The translations under genes were made by a program, and so were the position numbers. From Polynucleobacter corsicus (GTDB lineage: Bacteria; Pseudomonadota; Gammaproteobacteria; Burkholderiales; Burkholderiaceae), in assembly GCF_018688255.1 (NCBI RefSeq), contig NZ_CP061314.1, positions 1,922,001-1,986,000 on the forward strand: 64,000 nucleotides of DNA, given 5' to 3'. Below the pieces are notes generated by a model. It made no database searches, was not told where the DNA came from, and saw nothing but the letters and a program-made list of their open reading frames with translations. Numbering within the stretch: the first letter of the stretch is position 1; each line of letters begins with the position of its first letter. Shown one piece after another: positions 44,847-53,561 of the stretch.

Positions 44847-44868
44847 GCCAATATTTATCAATATTGGC
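44847..44868. repeat. 9-bp inverted repeat in the dksA leader
   Basis: Perfect arms GCCAATATT / AATATTGGC with a four-base loop, about 65-85 bases upstream of the dksA ATG. A TACAAT box (minus strand, 44880-44885) lies just upstream, so the repeat would be at the start of the transcript or act as an operator. Confidence 0.55.
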
Positions 44869-44896
44869 CGTGGCGGCGGATTGTACTTTAAATTTC

Positions 44897-45937
44897 CTAG
44901 ACCAAACAGCCCTCAAGCCCAGCCAGCAGGGTGTCTTTGGGCAAATCTATCCCAATAAAGACCATGCGGGTTTGCTTGGGTTCTGCACCCCATAAACCAG
45001 CCATATCACTGCCCATCATCTGATGGACGCCCTGGAACACGACTTTTCGGTTACTCCCCTTCACGTAGAGGACGCCTTTGTAGCGCAACATCTTCTCCCC
45101 GAAGACCTCCAAAATACCCCCTAGGAAGTCCTCTAATTTTTTATGATCAAAGGGTTTATCACTACGAAAAACGAAGGATTGGATGCGGTCTGTATGGCCC
45201 GCATGATCATGGTGATCGTGACTATGGTCGTGATGGTCATGGCTGTGGTCATGGCCACAAGTAGCGTGATCATGATCGTCTTGCCCTAAAAAGTGAGGAT
45301 CAATATCGAGCTTCGCATTCAAGTTAAAGCCCTTGAGATCCAAAACGGCATCCAAAGGAACAACCCCTTTTGAAATACCCTGAATTGGGGCACGGGGGTT
45401 CATATGCATTAAACGATTGCGCAAGGCATCTACTTGAGCAGGCGTTACTAAATCCGTCTTAGTAATAAAGATTTGATCAGCAAAGCCCACTTGGCGCTGC
45501 GCCTCTTCATGTTCGGTCAGTTGTTGGGGGCCATGCTTGGCATCCACCAAAGTAACTACGGCATCCAGAACATAGTGGTCCGCTACGTCATCATCCATAA
45601 AGAAGGTTTGAGCTACTGGGCCTGGATTAGCAACTCCAGTGGTTTCAATCACCACGCGCTCAAAGCTAATTTTCTTATCGCGACGTTGCTCCCAAAGCGC
45701 ATTCAGGGCTTCAACCAGATCTCCACGAATGGTGCAGCAAATACAGCCATTACTCATTTGCACAATGTTCTCTTGATTGTCTTGAACCAAGATGTCGTTG
45801 TCGATGTTCTCTTCGCCAAACTCGTTCTCAATCACGGCAATTTTTTTGCCGTGCTGCTCAGTCAGGATGTGTTTGAGCAAAGTGGTTTTGCCGCTACCTA
45901 AAAAGCCCGTGAGAATTGTTACCGGAATTAACGCCAT
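44897..45937 (-). CDS. CobW/YjiA-family GTPase with His-rich loop
   Basis: 346 residues from ATG 45937. G3E-family GTPase, probable zinc (or other metal) chaperone: Walker A GFLGSGKTT near residues 11-19, metal-binding NGCICCTI, ETTGVANP, and TKTD. Between the two domains lies a stretch of about 30 residues dominated by His and Asp (HDHSHDHHDH repeats), then the C-terminal CobW domain. The frame extends five codons further to 45952; GGA spacing favours 45937. Metal identity is inferred. Confidence 0.9.
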   Translation of the reverse strand: MALIPVTILTGFLGSGKTTLLKHILTEQHGKKIAVIENEFGEENIDNDILVQDNQENIVQMSNGCICCTIRGDLVEALNALWEQRRDKKISFERVVIETTGVANPGPVAQTFFMDDDVADHYVLDAVVTLVDAKHGPQQLTEHEEAQRQVGFADQIFITKTDLVTPAQVDALRNRLMHMNPRAPIQGISKGVVPLDAVLDLKGFNLNAKLDIDPHFLGQDDHDHATCGHDHSHDHHDHSHDHHDHAGHTDRIQSFVFRSDKPFDHKKLEDFLGGILEVFGEKMLRYKGVLYVKGSNRKVVFQGVHQMMGSDMAGLWGAEPKQTRMVFIGIDLPKDTLLAGLEGCLV

Positions 45938-46003
45938 CTGTGATCCTATCAAAATCTATAAATACATTCCCCAAGTGGGAAACCTTCTATCTTACCGAGT
46001 TCT

Positions 46004-47005
46004 TCAAGCTTTGCCAGCTTTCGCACGGGGGTGCGCTTTGTCATATGCCCGTGCTAAGTGCTGGAAGTCTAAAGAGGTGTAAATCTGGGTGCTGGCGATG
46101 CTGGCGTGCCCCAACATCTCCTGCACCGCCCTCAAATCCTGAGAAGACTGCAATACATGGCTAGCAAAGCTATGGCGCATCATATGCGGGTGCACGTGGG
46201 TGGGAAGGCCTGCCCGCATGGCTAAGGTGCGTAAGCGCGCCTGAACAGTGCGGGGAGATAAACGCACGCCCGTAGCGGAGATAAATAAAGCCATCGATAT
46301 ATCTGCCTGCTCAAGCAGATCTCGAGCAGCACGCCAGACTTTGAGTGATTGCATTGCTGGTCCACCTATAGGGACTGAACGACGTTTGCCGCCCTTACCC
46401 AAAACTGTCACCTCTGCAGCATCCCAATCTAGCCAGCCAGCAGACTCATGCTGACGATCCTTGCTTTGCATCACATCAATGCCTAACAGCTCTGATAAAC
46501 GTAGACCTGAGGAATACAACAAATCAATGATCGCGGCATCACGCACCGTCTCTAGATCCTTTTTTTCTGCAGCTTCTTTGACGGCCTGATTTACCAAAGA
46601 GAGTGCCTGCTCGACTGAAAGGGCTTTTGGTAAAGACTTCAAACGCTTAGGCGCTTTTACATCATCAACTGGATTGGCAACTAGATTTGCAGTAATCCTA
46701 CCTGCCTGCGCATCACGTCGTGCATCTTTCTCAGTTAGCCAGTCATACCAGCCACGCCAAGCAGAAAGGGCTCTTGCAATCGTGCGAGATGACTTTCCTT
46801 TTGAATGTAAGCGACCGGCCCAGCGTCGTACGTGAGCATTGGTAACCTTTAACAACTCGACGGCATCATCTGTTGCCAATGCCTGTAACTCACCAAGATC
46901 CATGCGGTACGCTTTAAGCGTATGCGGTGAGAGCTGCCTTAATATATGCAGCTCGTGCAAGTACTCCTGCACTAAGGGGTGCAGATCAGCTAGTGCTTGG
47001 CTCAT
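46004..47005 (-). CDS. xerC: Tyrosine recombinase XerC
   Basis: Resolves chromosome dimers at dif with XerD. 333 residues from ATG 47005: SAM-like core-binding domain (EYLHELHILRQLSPHTLKAYR), then catalytic Arg in SGLRLSELL, H-x2-R in HMMRHSFASH, second His in LGHAS, and nucleophile Tyr in TQIYTSL. Overlaps the DUF484 stop by 20 bases, the conserved DUF484-xerC pairing that separates XerC from XerD. Confidence 0.93.
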   Translation of the reverse strand: MSQALADLHPLVQEYLHELHILRQLSPHTLKAYRMDLGELQALATDDAVELLKVTNAHVRRWAGRLHSKGKSSRTIARALSAWRGWYDWLTEKDARRDAQAGRITANLVANPVDDVKAPKRLKSLPKALSVEQALSLVNQAVKEAAEKKDLETVRDAAIIDLLYSSGLRLSELLGIDVMQSKDRQHESAGWLDWDAAEVTVLGKGGKRRSVPIGGPAMQSLKVWRAARDLLEQADISMALFISATGVRLSPRTVQARLRTLAMRAGLPTHVHPHMMRHSFASHVLQSSQDLRAVQEMLGHASIASTQIYTSLDFQHLARAYDKAHPRAKAGKA

Positions 47006-47660
47006 AAGCCTGGATACGATCCAAAGCTGCAGCAGTAAGTTCAGCAATCTGACGCAAATAGAACGCGCCCATATCAGCAGTAAAACGGGACTCGTCTTTG
47101 CTTGCTAATAAAAGTACTGCTGGCGATTGCGCTACGCCAATGCTTTTACCTAATGGCAGACCAATAGCCACCATGCTTTGCCACTCAGAATCGATAGTCA
47201 CTTGAGTTGCCAACAAATCTACACTCGCTGCAGCTAGCTCTTTGGCAGAGCCGCATAGTGGCGTATCAATCCATGGGCCAAATGCTGCATTGGGTGACAA
47301 GAGTTGTGCCGACTCGACCTCAAACACTTCCGCCAAACCTGCAGTCACTGCAGACTCCACATCTGCCTTGGTGTTAGCGCGCATTAAACGTAATAACCAA
47401 GCCACTAAGCTTTGCTGGGTTTTGTCATTACGACTACCAAAGTGCAGCATCTCACTTAGGCGACGATTGAGCTCTTGATTCTGTGTACGCAGCAACGTCA
47501 TCTGGCGCTCCTGTAAGGAGATCGCACGATCCTCGTGGGGATGCTTTAAACGAATTTCATTTAAAAGATTGGCGTAACGCTCAAAGAAACCCGGGGTGGC
47601 ACGCAACCACTCTGCTACCAATTCTTCTTGTTCGGCCTGCTTAGGATCGATTGCGCTCAT
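46986..47660 (-). CDS. DUF484 family protein
   Basis: 224 residues: N-terminal AEWLRATPGFFERYANLLNEIRLKHPHEDRAISLQERQM (family hallmark), coiled coil, then a GAF-like domain. DUF484 genes commonly precede xerC, as here, but their role is unknown. 35 bases downstream of gatB. Confidence 0.9.
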   Translation of the reverse strand: MSAIDPKQAEQEELVAEWLRATPGFFERYANLLNEIRLKHPHEDRAISLQERQMTLLRTQNQELNRRLSEMLHFGSRNDKTQQSLVAWLLRLMRANTKADVESAVTAGLAEVFEVESAQLLSPNAAFGPWIDTPLCGSAKELAAASVDLLATQVTIDSEWQSMVAIGLPLGKSIGVAQSPAVLLLASKDESRFTADMGAFYLRQIAELTAAALDRIQAYEPSTS

Positions 47661-47695
47661 CTATCTTTTTCTCACTTATTTTCTGATTTATTTTT

Positions 47696-49168
47696 TTAGC
47701 TCAGCTTTTTACGCAGAAGCTCATTTATTTGACCTGGATTCGCTTTACCTTGCGAAGCTTTCATGATCTGGCCTACCAAAGCATTAAATGCTTTTTCTTT
47801 ACCGGAGCGGAACTCTTCAACCGACTTCTCATTGGCCGCTAACACTGTATCGATCATGGCCTCAAGTTCACCACTATCGCTAATCTGCCTCAAACCTTTA
47901 GCATCAATGACTTGATCAACAGTACTAATGGCCTTGCCTGCGATAGCCTCTTCCCACAAAATTGCGAAGATATCTTTTGCAATCTTGTTGGAGATCGTAC
48001 CGTCTGCTACGCGAGTTAATAGTGGCGCCAAATGTTCAGCTTTTAATGGCGCATCTGCAGCAGCAATTCCAGCGCGATTAAGTGATGAAGCAAACTCACC
48101 TGCAATCAGGTTCGCTGCAGCTTTTGCCAAAGACTGACCAACAATCGCAAGCAGCCCTTCAAATATCTTGGCAGTGTCGCGATCTTGCGTGAGTAGTTGT
48201 GTATCGTAGGCGCTTAAGCCAAATTCACTTTGCCACTGTTCACGAAGCTGTGCCGGTAAAGCTGGCATCTTGCTGCGCACATCGGCAATCCAGGCGTCAT
48301 CAATCACTACTGGCAATAAATCTGGATCCGGGAAATAGCGATAGTCATTGGCATCTTCTTTACTGCGCATACTGCGAGTCTCTTGACGATCGGGATCGTA
48401 TAGGCGGGTTTCTTGCACAACTTTGCCACCATCTTCAATCAATTCAATTTGGCGACGTACCTCGTATTGAATTGCCTCTTCCAAAAAGCGGAAGGAATTT
48501 AAGTTCTTAATTTCGCAACGGGTACCAAATTCTTTTTGGCCTACAGGTCGAACAGATACGTTGGCATCGCAACGGAAAGAGCCTTCTTGCATATTGCCGT
48601 CACATACCCCAAGCCAAACAACCAGCGTATGAAGTGCTTTTGCATAGGCAACTGCTTCCGCAGCACTGCGCATCACTGGTTCAGTCACAATTTCTAGCAA
48701 TGGTGTGCCAGCACGATTTAAGTCAATACCACTAGATGCTTCACCGTGCGGACCTAAGAAGCCCTCTTCATGAACCGACTTACCGGCATCTTCTTCCATA
48801 TGGGCGCGCGTGAGCTCCACTACTTTGACTTGATCGCCAACCAATATTTCCAGATGGCCGCCAACTACTACAGGAAGATCCATCTGGCTAATCTGATAAC
48901 CCTTTGGCAAGTCCGGATAGAAATAATTCTTGCGCGCGAAAATACTTGCTGGTGAAATCTTGGCATTGACAGCTAAACCAAAACGAATGGCATGTTCAAC
49001 GGCTTGACGATTTAATACTGGCAATACCCCAGGTAAAGCTAGGTCAACAGCACAGGCTTGAGTATTCGGGCTTGCACCAAAACGTGTACTCGCCCCGCTG
49101 AAAATTTTAGATTGTGTTTGTAGCTGCGCATGGGTCTCTAGACCAATCACGATTTCCCATTGCATCAT
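47696..49168 (-). CDS. gatB: Asp/Glu-tRNA amidotransferase subunit B
   Basis: Binds and activates mischarged Glu-tRNA-Gln or Asp-tRNA-Asn for transamidation. About 490 residues from ATG 49168, which overlaps the gatA stop (ATGA): WEIVIGLETHAQLQTQSK, GANPNTQ-like segment, RKNYFYPDLPKGYQISQ, and a C-terminal GatB/YqeY tail. The frame continues upstream into gatA but is not family-like. Confidence 0.96.
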   Translation of the reverse strand: MMQWEIVIGLETHAQLQTQSKIFSGASTRFGASPNTQACAVDLALPGVLPVLNRQAVEHAIRFGLAVNAKISPASIFARKNYFYPDLPKGYQISQMDLPVVVGGHLEILVGDQVKVVELTRAHMEEDAGKSVHEEGFLGPHGEASSGIDLNRAGTPLLEIVTEPVMRSAAEAVAYAKALHTLVVWLGVCDGNMQEGSFRCDANVSVRPVGQKEFGTRCEIKNLNSFRFLEEAIQYEVRRQIELIEDGGKVVQETRLYDPDRQETRSMRSKEDANDYRYFPDPDLLPVVIDDAWIADVRSKMPALPAQLREQWQSEFGLSAYDTQLLTQDRDTAKIFEGLLAIVGQSLAKAAANLIAGEFASSLNRAGIAAADAPLKAEHLAPLLTRVADGTISNKIAKDIFAILWEEAIAGKAISTVDQVIDAKGLRQISDSGELEAMIDTVLAANEKSVEEFRSGKEKAFNALVGQIMKASQGKANPGQINELLRKKLS

Positions 49169-50682
49169 GCCACCTCGCTTGCTTGACGCAAATGCCAATC
49201 ACTATTTTGCTGATATTGATGCGCCACTTGAAGTAAGCGCGCCTCAGAAAAATAGTTTCCAATTAACTGCATGCCAATCGGCAAATTACTTGTATTGAAG
49301 CCGCAAGGCACGCTCATCGCCGGCAGCCCTGCTAAGTTGGTTGAGAGCGTGTAAATATCCTCTAGATACATTTGCACGGGATCTTTTGATTTTTCACCTA
49401 AGCGCCATGCAACATCAGGGGCTACAGGTCCCAAAATGACATCGCATTTCTCAAACGCCGCCTGAAAGTCAGCTGCAATAATGCGGCGAATTTTTTGTGC
49501 CTGTAAATAATAAGCATCGTAATAACCATGACAAAGTACATAAGTACCTACCAAGATGCGACGCTTTACTTCCGCACCAAAACCTTCGGTGCGTGATTTC
49601 TTATACATATCAGATAAGTCGCGATATTCATTTGCGCGGTGTCCGTAACGCACGCCATCAAATCGACTCAAATTACTGGAGGCTTCAGCTGGAGCTAAAA
49701 CGTAATAGACCGGAATAGATAACTTAGTTTTAGGCAGGCTAACCTCTAACAGCTTCGCACCTAAGTCTTGCAAAGCTTTTGCTGCAGCATTGACTGCATT
49801 GGCTACTTCTGGAGCAAGACCATCTGCAAAGAATTCTTTTGGCAGGCCAACTCGTAATCCCTCAAGTGGTTTTGCTGGATTAGAGCTGCCTTCTTTCCAA
49901 GACTGGGTGAGGTAGCGACCGTAGTCCTCTCCAGAATCCGCCAGTGAAGTGGAGTCACGTGAATCATGTGACGACATGGCCGTGAGCAATAAAGCACAGT
50001 CTTCTGCAGTCTTGCCCATTGGGCCAGCCTGATCCAGTGATGAGGCGTAGGCAATCATCCCGTAACGAGACACGCGCCCATAACTCGGCTTGATACCGGT
50101 TAATCCGCAAAATGCCGCTGGTTGACGAATGGAGCCGCCAGTATCTGTGCCTGTCGCAATTGGAGCCAATCCAGCCGCCACCGCTGCTGCAGAGCCGCCA
50201 GAGGATCCACCGGCGACATATTCTGAATTCCAGGGATTAAGGACTGGTCCATAGGCTGAATTTTCATTGGAGGAACCCATGGCGAACTCGTCCATATTCG
50301 TTTTGCCTAGGCAAACCATGCCAGCGCCATTGGGATTCAGTTCGTCTGGAATTCCGAGATTAGAAACTACGGTGGCATCAAATGGGCTCAGGTAGCCCTC
50401 GAGCATTTTGGATGCGGCGGTGGACTTCCAGCCACGCGTCACAAAGACATCTTTGTGGGCAACCGGGATACCGGTCAGCTTTCCGGCCTTTCCTGAAGAA
50501 ATGATTTGATCTGCTTTGGATGCTTGCTCTAAACTTAAGTGAGCACTTACATCAAGATAAGCATTCCAATGCTTTCCGGCTTCGATTCGATCCAGAAAGT
50601 ACTTTGTCAGCTCGGTGCTGGAGACCTCTTTAGCAGCCAATGCTTTGGCCATTAAGGCGATGGGGGTTTGATGCCAACTCAT
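49165..50682 (-). CDS. gatA: Asp/Glu-tRNA amidotransferase subunit A
   Basis: Glutaminase subunit of amidase-signature family, 505 residues. Ser-cisSer-Lys triad: Lys in VAHKDVF and serines in GGSSGGSAAAVAAG with the GTDTGGSIR block. Full length. Overlaps gatC and gatB by four bases each. Confidence 0.96.
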   Translation of the reverse strand: MSWHQTPIALMAKALAAKEVSSTELTKYFLDRIEAGKHWNAYLDVSAHLSLEQASKADQIISSGKAGKLTGIPVAHKDVFVTRGWKSTAASKMLEGYLSPFDATVVSNLGIPDELNPNGAGMVCLGKTNMDEFAMGSSNENSAYGPVLNPWNSEYVAGGSSGGSAAAVAAGLAPIATGTDTGGSIRQPAAFCGLTGIKPSYGRVSRYGMIAYASSLDQAGPMGKTAEDCALLLTAMSSHDSRDSTSLADSGEDYGRYLTQSWKEGSSNPAKPLEGLRVGLPKEFFADGLAPEVANAVNAAAKALQDLGAKLLEVSLPKTKLSIPVYYVLAPAEASSNLSRFDGVRYGHRANEYRDLSDMYKKSRTEGFGAEVKRRILVGTYVLCHGYYDAYYLQAQKIRRIIAADFQAAFEKCDVILGPVAPDVAWRLGEKSKDPVQMYLEDIYTLSTNLAGLPAMSVPCGFNTSNLPIGMQLIGNYFSEARLLQVAHQYQQNSDWHLRQASEVA

Positions 50683-50972
50683 TCGATCACCCGTGGGACT
50701 AAGAAGTAGCCATCCTGCATAGCAGGGGCAGATTGCATATTTTCAGCGCGATGGTCAGTCTCTGTAACCGCATCATTACGCAGAGGTTGCGCCAGATCAC
50801 GCAGAAAGAGGATGGGGTGAGCTAAGGGGGCAAGACCGCTCGTATCGACAGCTTGCATCTCCTCAACCAGGGCAAAAACTGCCTGTAATTGGGGCAATAC
50901 TGCCTCGGCTTCTGCCTGACTTAACTCAAGGCTGGAAAGGTGCGCAATGCGCTGGACATCATCAAGTTTCAT
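50679..50972 (-). CDS. gatC: Asp/Glu-tRNA amidotransferase subunit C
   Basis: 97-residue stabilising subunit that wraps GatA: VQRIAHLSSLELSQAEAEAVLPQLQAV and the C-terminal DGYFLVPRVIE. First gene of gatCAB, divergent from mreB across 62 AT-rich bases that must hold both promoters. Confidence 0.94.
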   Translation of the reverse strand: MKLDDVQRIAHLSSLELSQAEAEAVLPQLQAVFALVEEMQAVDTSGLAPLAHPILFLRDLAQPLRNDAVTETDHRAENMQSAPAMQDGYFLVPRVIE

Positions 50973-51034
50973 GGGGCGCTAGAGTATCATTCCTATATAT
51001 ATTTTTTAACACTTACTTATTTTCCCACTACATC

Positions 51035-52078
51035 ATGTTTGGTTTTTTTCGCAGCTACTTTTCTAATGACCTGGCCATCGACCTAGGTACCGCCAACACC
51101 TTAATTTACATGCGTGAACGGGGTATTGTGCTTGATGAACCGTCAGTTGTGGCAATTCGCACTGAAGGTGGCCCAAATGGCAAAAAAACCATTTTGGCGG
51201 TTGGAAAAGAAGCAAAAGCCATGCTGGGGCGTGTTCCTGGAAATATTGAGGCCATTCGCCCGATGAAAGACGGCGTTATTGCCGATTTCACAATTACCGA
51301 GCAGATGCTCAAGCAATTCATCAAACTGGTGCATGAGAGCAAGCTATTAAAGCCAAGCCCGCGCATCATTATTTGCGTTCCTTGCGGCTCCACCCAAGTT
51401 GAGCGTCGCGCTATTCGCGAATCCGCACTAGGTGCAGGCGCATCACAAGTATTTTTAATTGAAGAACCAATGGCAGCAGCAATTGGCTCAGGACTGCCAG
51501 TTTCAGAAGCAGCCGGCTCTATGGTTGTTGATATCGGTGGCGGCACAACTGAAGTTGGAGTGATGTCATTGGGTGGCATGGTTTACAAAGGCTCCGTACG
51601 CGTTGGTGGCGACAAGTTTGATGAAGCCATCACAAACTATATTCGTCGTAACTACGGCATGTTAATTGGTGAACAGACTGCTGAGTTGATTAAGAAAACT
51701 ATTGGATCTGCATTCCCAGGACAAGAAGTGCGCGAGATGGAAGTAAAAGGTCGCAATCTTTCTGAAGGTATTCCACGCAGCTTTACTGTGACCAGTAATG
51801 AAGTGCTTGAAGCATTGACGGATCCACTAAATCAAATCGTGACAGCAGTGAAAGCTGCTTTAGAACAAATTCCTCCTGAGCTTGCATCTGACATCGCTGA
51901 ACGCGGCATGATGCTCACCGGTGGTGGCGCGCTATTGCGCGACCTCGATCGCTTGCTGCTCGAAGAAACTGGCCTTCCTATTCATGTTGCAGAAGACCCA
52001 CTCACTTGCGTTGCTCGTGGTTGCGGTATAGCTTTAGAGCGCATGGATAAGTTGGGTGGCGTGTTCTCTCAAGAGTAA
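51035..52078 (+). CDS. mreB: Rod shape-determining protein MreB
   Basis: Bacterial actin directing lateral wall synthesis. 347 residues: N-terminal membrane-binding FGFFRSYFS, phosphate 1 IDLGTANTLIY, phosphate 2 VVDIGGGTTEVGVM, adenosine MLTGGGALLRDLD. First gene of the elongasome operon. Confidence 0.97.
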   Translation: MFGFFRSYFSNDLAIDLGTANTLIYMRERGIVLDEPSVVAIRTEGGPNGKKTILAVGKEAKAMLGRVPGNIEAIRPMKDGVIADFTITEQMLKQFIKLVHESKLLKPSPRIIICVPCGSTQVERRAIRESALGAGASQVFLIEEPMAAAIGSGLPVSEAAGSMVVDIGGGTTEVGVMSLGGMVYKGSVRVGGDKFDEAITNYIRRNYGMLIGEQTAELIKKTIGSAFPGQEVREMEVKGRNLSEGIPRSFTVTSNEVLEALTDPLNQIVTAVKAALEQIPPELASDIAERGMMLTGGGALLRDLDRLLLEETGLPIHVAEDPLTCVARGCGIALERMDKLGGVFSQE

Positions 52079-52102
52079 TTGACCTAAGCGTCGATTAGGG
52101 AC

Positions 52103-53032
52103 TTGCAACATAGCGCTCCTCCTCTTTTCAGACAAGGCGTTCCGGCTTTAGTCAAACTGATTGTCTGTCTATCGATCAGCATCGCCTTGATGTTGATCGA
52201 CTTTCGCTTTAAAGCACTTGATCCGATTCGCAATAACGTCAATTGGTTATTGCGCCCACTTGAGTATGTGATGATGATGCCGCGCAATGCGTATGACGCG
52301 AGCTCAGAATATTTCATAACACGCGGAACGCTCGACAAAGAAAATCAAGCAATGAAAGCGCGTCAAGCAGCGCTCTCTTTGCTGGCCAATCAGTCAGAAT
52401 TTCTACTTGTAGAAAATCAAAATCTACGTCAGTTGATGGATTTGCAAAAACAAGTTCCATTCAAAACACTGCCAGTGGAAATATTATTTAATCCACCCAA
52501 TCCTATTTCTCAGCGCATTGTGATTAATCGTGGAAGTGAAGATGGTCTGAAGTTGGGCAACCCCATTGCAAACGACTCCGGCATCTTAGGGCAAGTAGTG
52601 CGCATTTATGATCGCTCTGCAGAAGTGTCATTGTTAGAAGATCGTGACTTCGCAGTTCCAGTACAAATTGCACGTAATGGCTTAAGAGCAGCTGTATTTG
52701 GTGCTGGGCGCGGCAACCCGCTTGAGCTTCGTTACCTTCCTGTAGCCAGCGATCTTGAAGTGGGTGATGTACTCATTACCTCTGGTATCGATGGCATTTA
52801 TCCGCCCGGCTTTGCTGTAGCCGTGATTAGTCGCATTGAACGCAATGCAGATAAGAACTCTTCCAATGTATTTTGCGTGCCAGTTGCACCAGTTAACCGC
52901 TATCGCCAGGCCCTTGCCCTGCTGTACGACCCGCAATGGGATGCAAAGGCGTCTACTACTATTGGTAAACCTGGTACGTCGCCGACCAATACCCCTGGTC
53001 GCCGTCAAACTCGTACGCGAGGCATGCAATGA
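52103..53032 (+). CDS. mreC: Rod shape-determining protein MreC
   Basis: Periplasmic scaffold linking MreB to PBP2. 309 residues: one membrane helix (LVKLIVCLSISIALMLIDF), coiled coil, two beta-barrel domains, a Pro/Thr-rich tail. Start is TTG at 52103 with AGGGAC immediately before it; the MQHSAPPLFRQG N terminus matches betaproteobacterial MreC. Overlaps mreD by ATGA. Confidence 0.94.
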   Translation: MQHSAPPLFRQGVPALVKLIVCLSISIALMLIDFRFKALDPIRNNVNWLLRPLEYVMMMPRNAYDASSEYFITRGTLDKENQAMKARQAALSLLANQSEFLLVENQNLRQLMDLQKQVPFKTLPVEILFNPPNPISQRIVINRGSEDGLKLGNPIANDSGILGQVVRIYDRSAEVSLLEDRDFAVPVQIARNGLRAAVFGAGRGNPLELRYLPVASDLEVGDVLITSGIDGIYPPGFAVAVISRIERNADKNSSNVFCVPVAPVNRYRQALALLYDPQWDAKASTTIGKPGTSPTNTPGRRQTRTRGMQ

Positions 53033-53553
53033 TCGATCTTCAAAGCGGCTATATTCTGCGTCCGGTAAATCCGGTCTTTATTTATTTCAGCCTGTTTTGT
53101 GCACTACTACTCAATCTATTGCCGATTGGTAATTACGGATGGGTTCCGGACTGGCTCATTATTTGTATCGTGTTCTGGAATATCCATCAGCATCGCTATG
53201 TCGGTGTCATCATTGCCTTCATTCTGGGCCTCTTGATGGATGTCCATAACTCTGACTTGCTAGGCCTTCATGCATTTAGCTACTCATTGGTGGCTTACCT
53301 TGCTATCTCTTGGCATCGTCGCATCATTGCTTTAACAGTTTTAACGCAAGCTCTGCATCTAATACCAATCTTCTTATTAGTCTCTTTATTTCCAGTGCTG
53401 GCTCATTGGTTATTGAGTGGCGAGATTTATTGGTGGGCTTTAACTGGTGCCGCTCAGGCTCTCATCGAGGCACTGCTGTGGCCTTTGGCAACACGTATCT
53501 TGTTGTCACCTCAACGTCGTCCCATTGACGTTGATCACAATCGCCCAATTTAA
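53029..53553 (+). CDS. mreD: Rod shape-determining protein MreD
   Basis: Polytopic inner-membrane protein of 174 residues with about five or six helices (PVFIYFSLFCALLLNLLPIG; DWLIICIVFWNIHQHRYVGVIIAFILGLLMDV). FILGLLMDVHNSDLLGLHAF is the family signature. Overlaps mreC and lies 8 bases before mrdA. Confidence 0.93.
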   Translation: MIDLQSGYILRPVNPVFIYFSLFCALLLNLLPIGNYGWVPDWLIICIVFWNIHQHRYVGVIIAFILGLLMDVHNSDLLGLHAFSYSLVAYLAISWHRRIIALTVLTQALHLIPIFLLVSLFPVLAHWLLSGEIYWWALTGAAQALIEALLWPLATRILLSPQRRPIDVDHNRPI

Positions 53554-53561
53554 AGAGCGGT

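Noticed and set aside
45180..45270. Short repeated units in DNA (ATGGTC/GTGATC-like) resembling a repeat array
   Set aside because: These encode the His/Asp loop of the CobW-family GTPase; there are no spacers and no CRISPR structure.
51106..51579. 157-codon open frame antisense to mreB
   Set aside because: Lies wholly within the conserved mreB gene; its Pro/Ser-rich translation matches no family and is a by-product of codon use.
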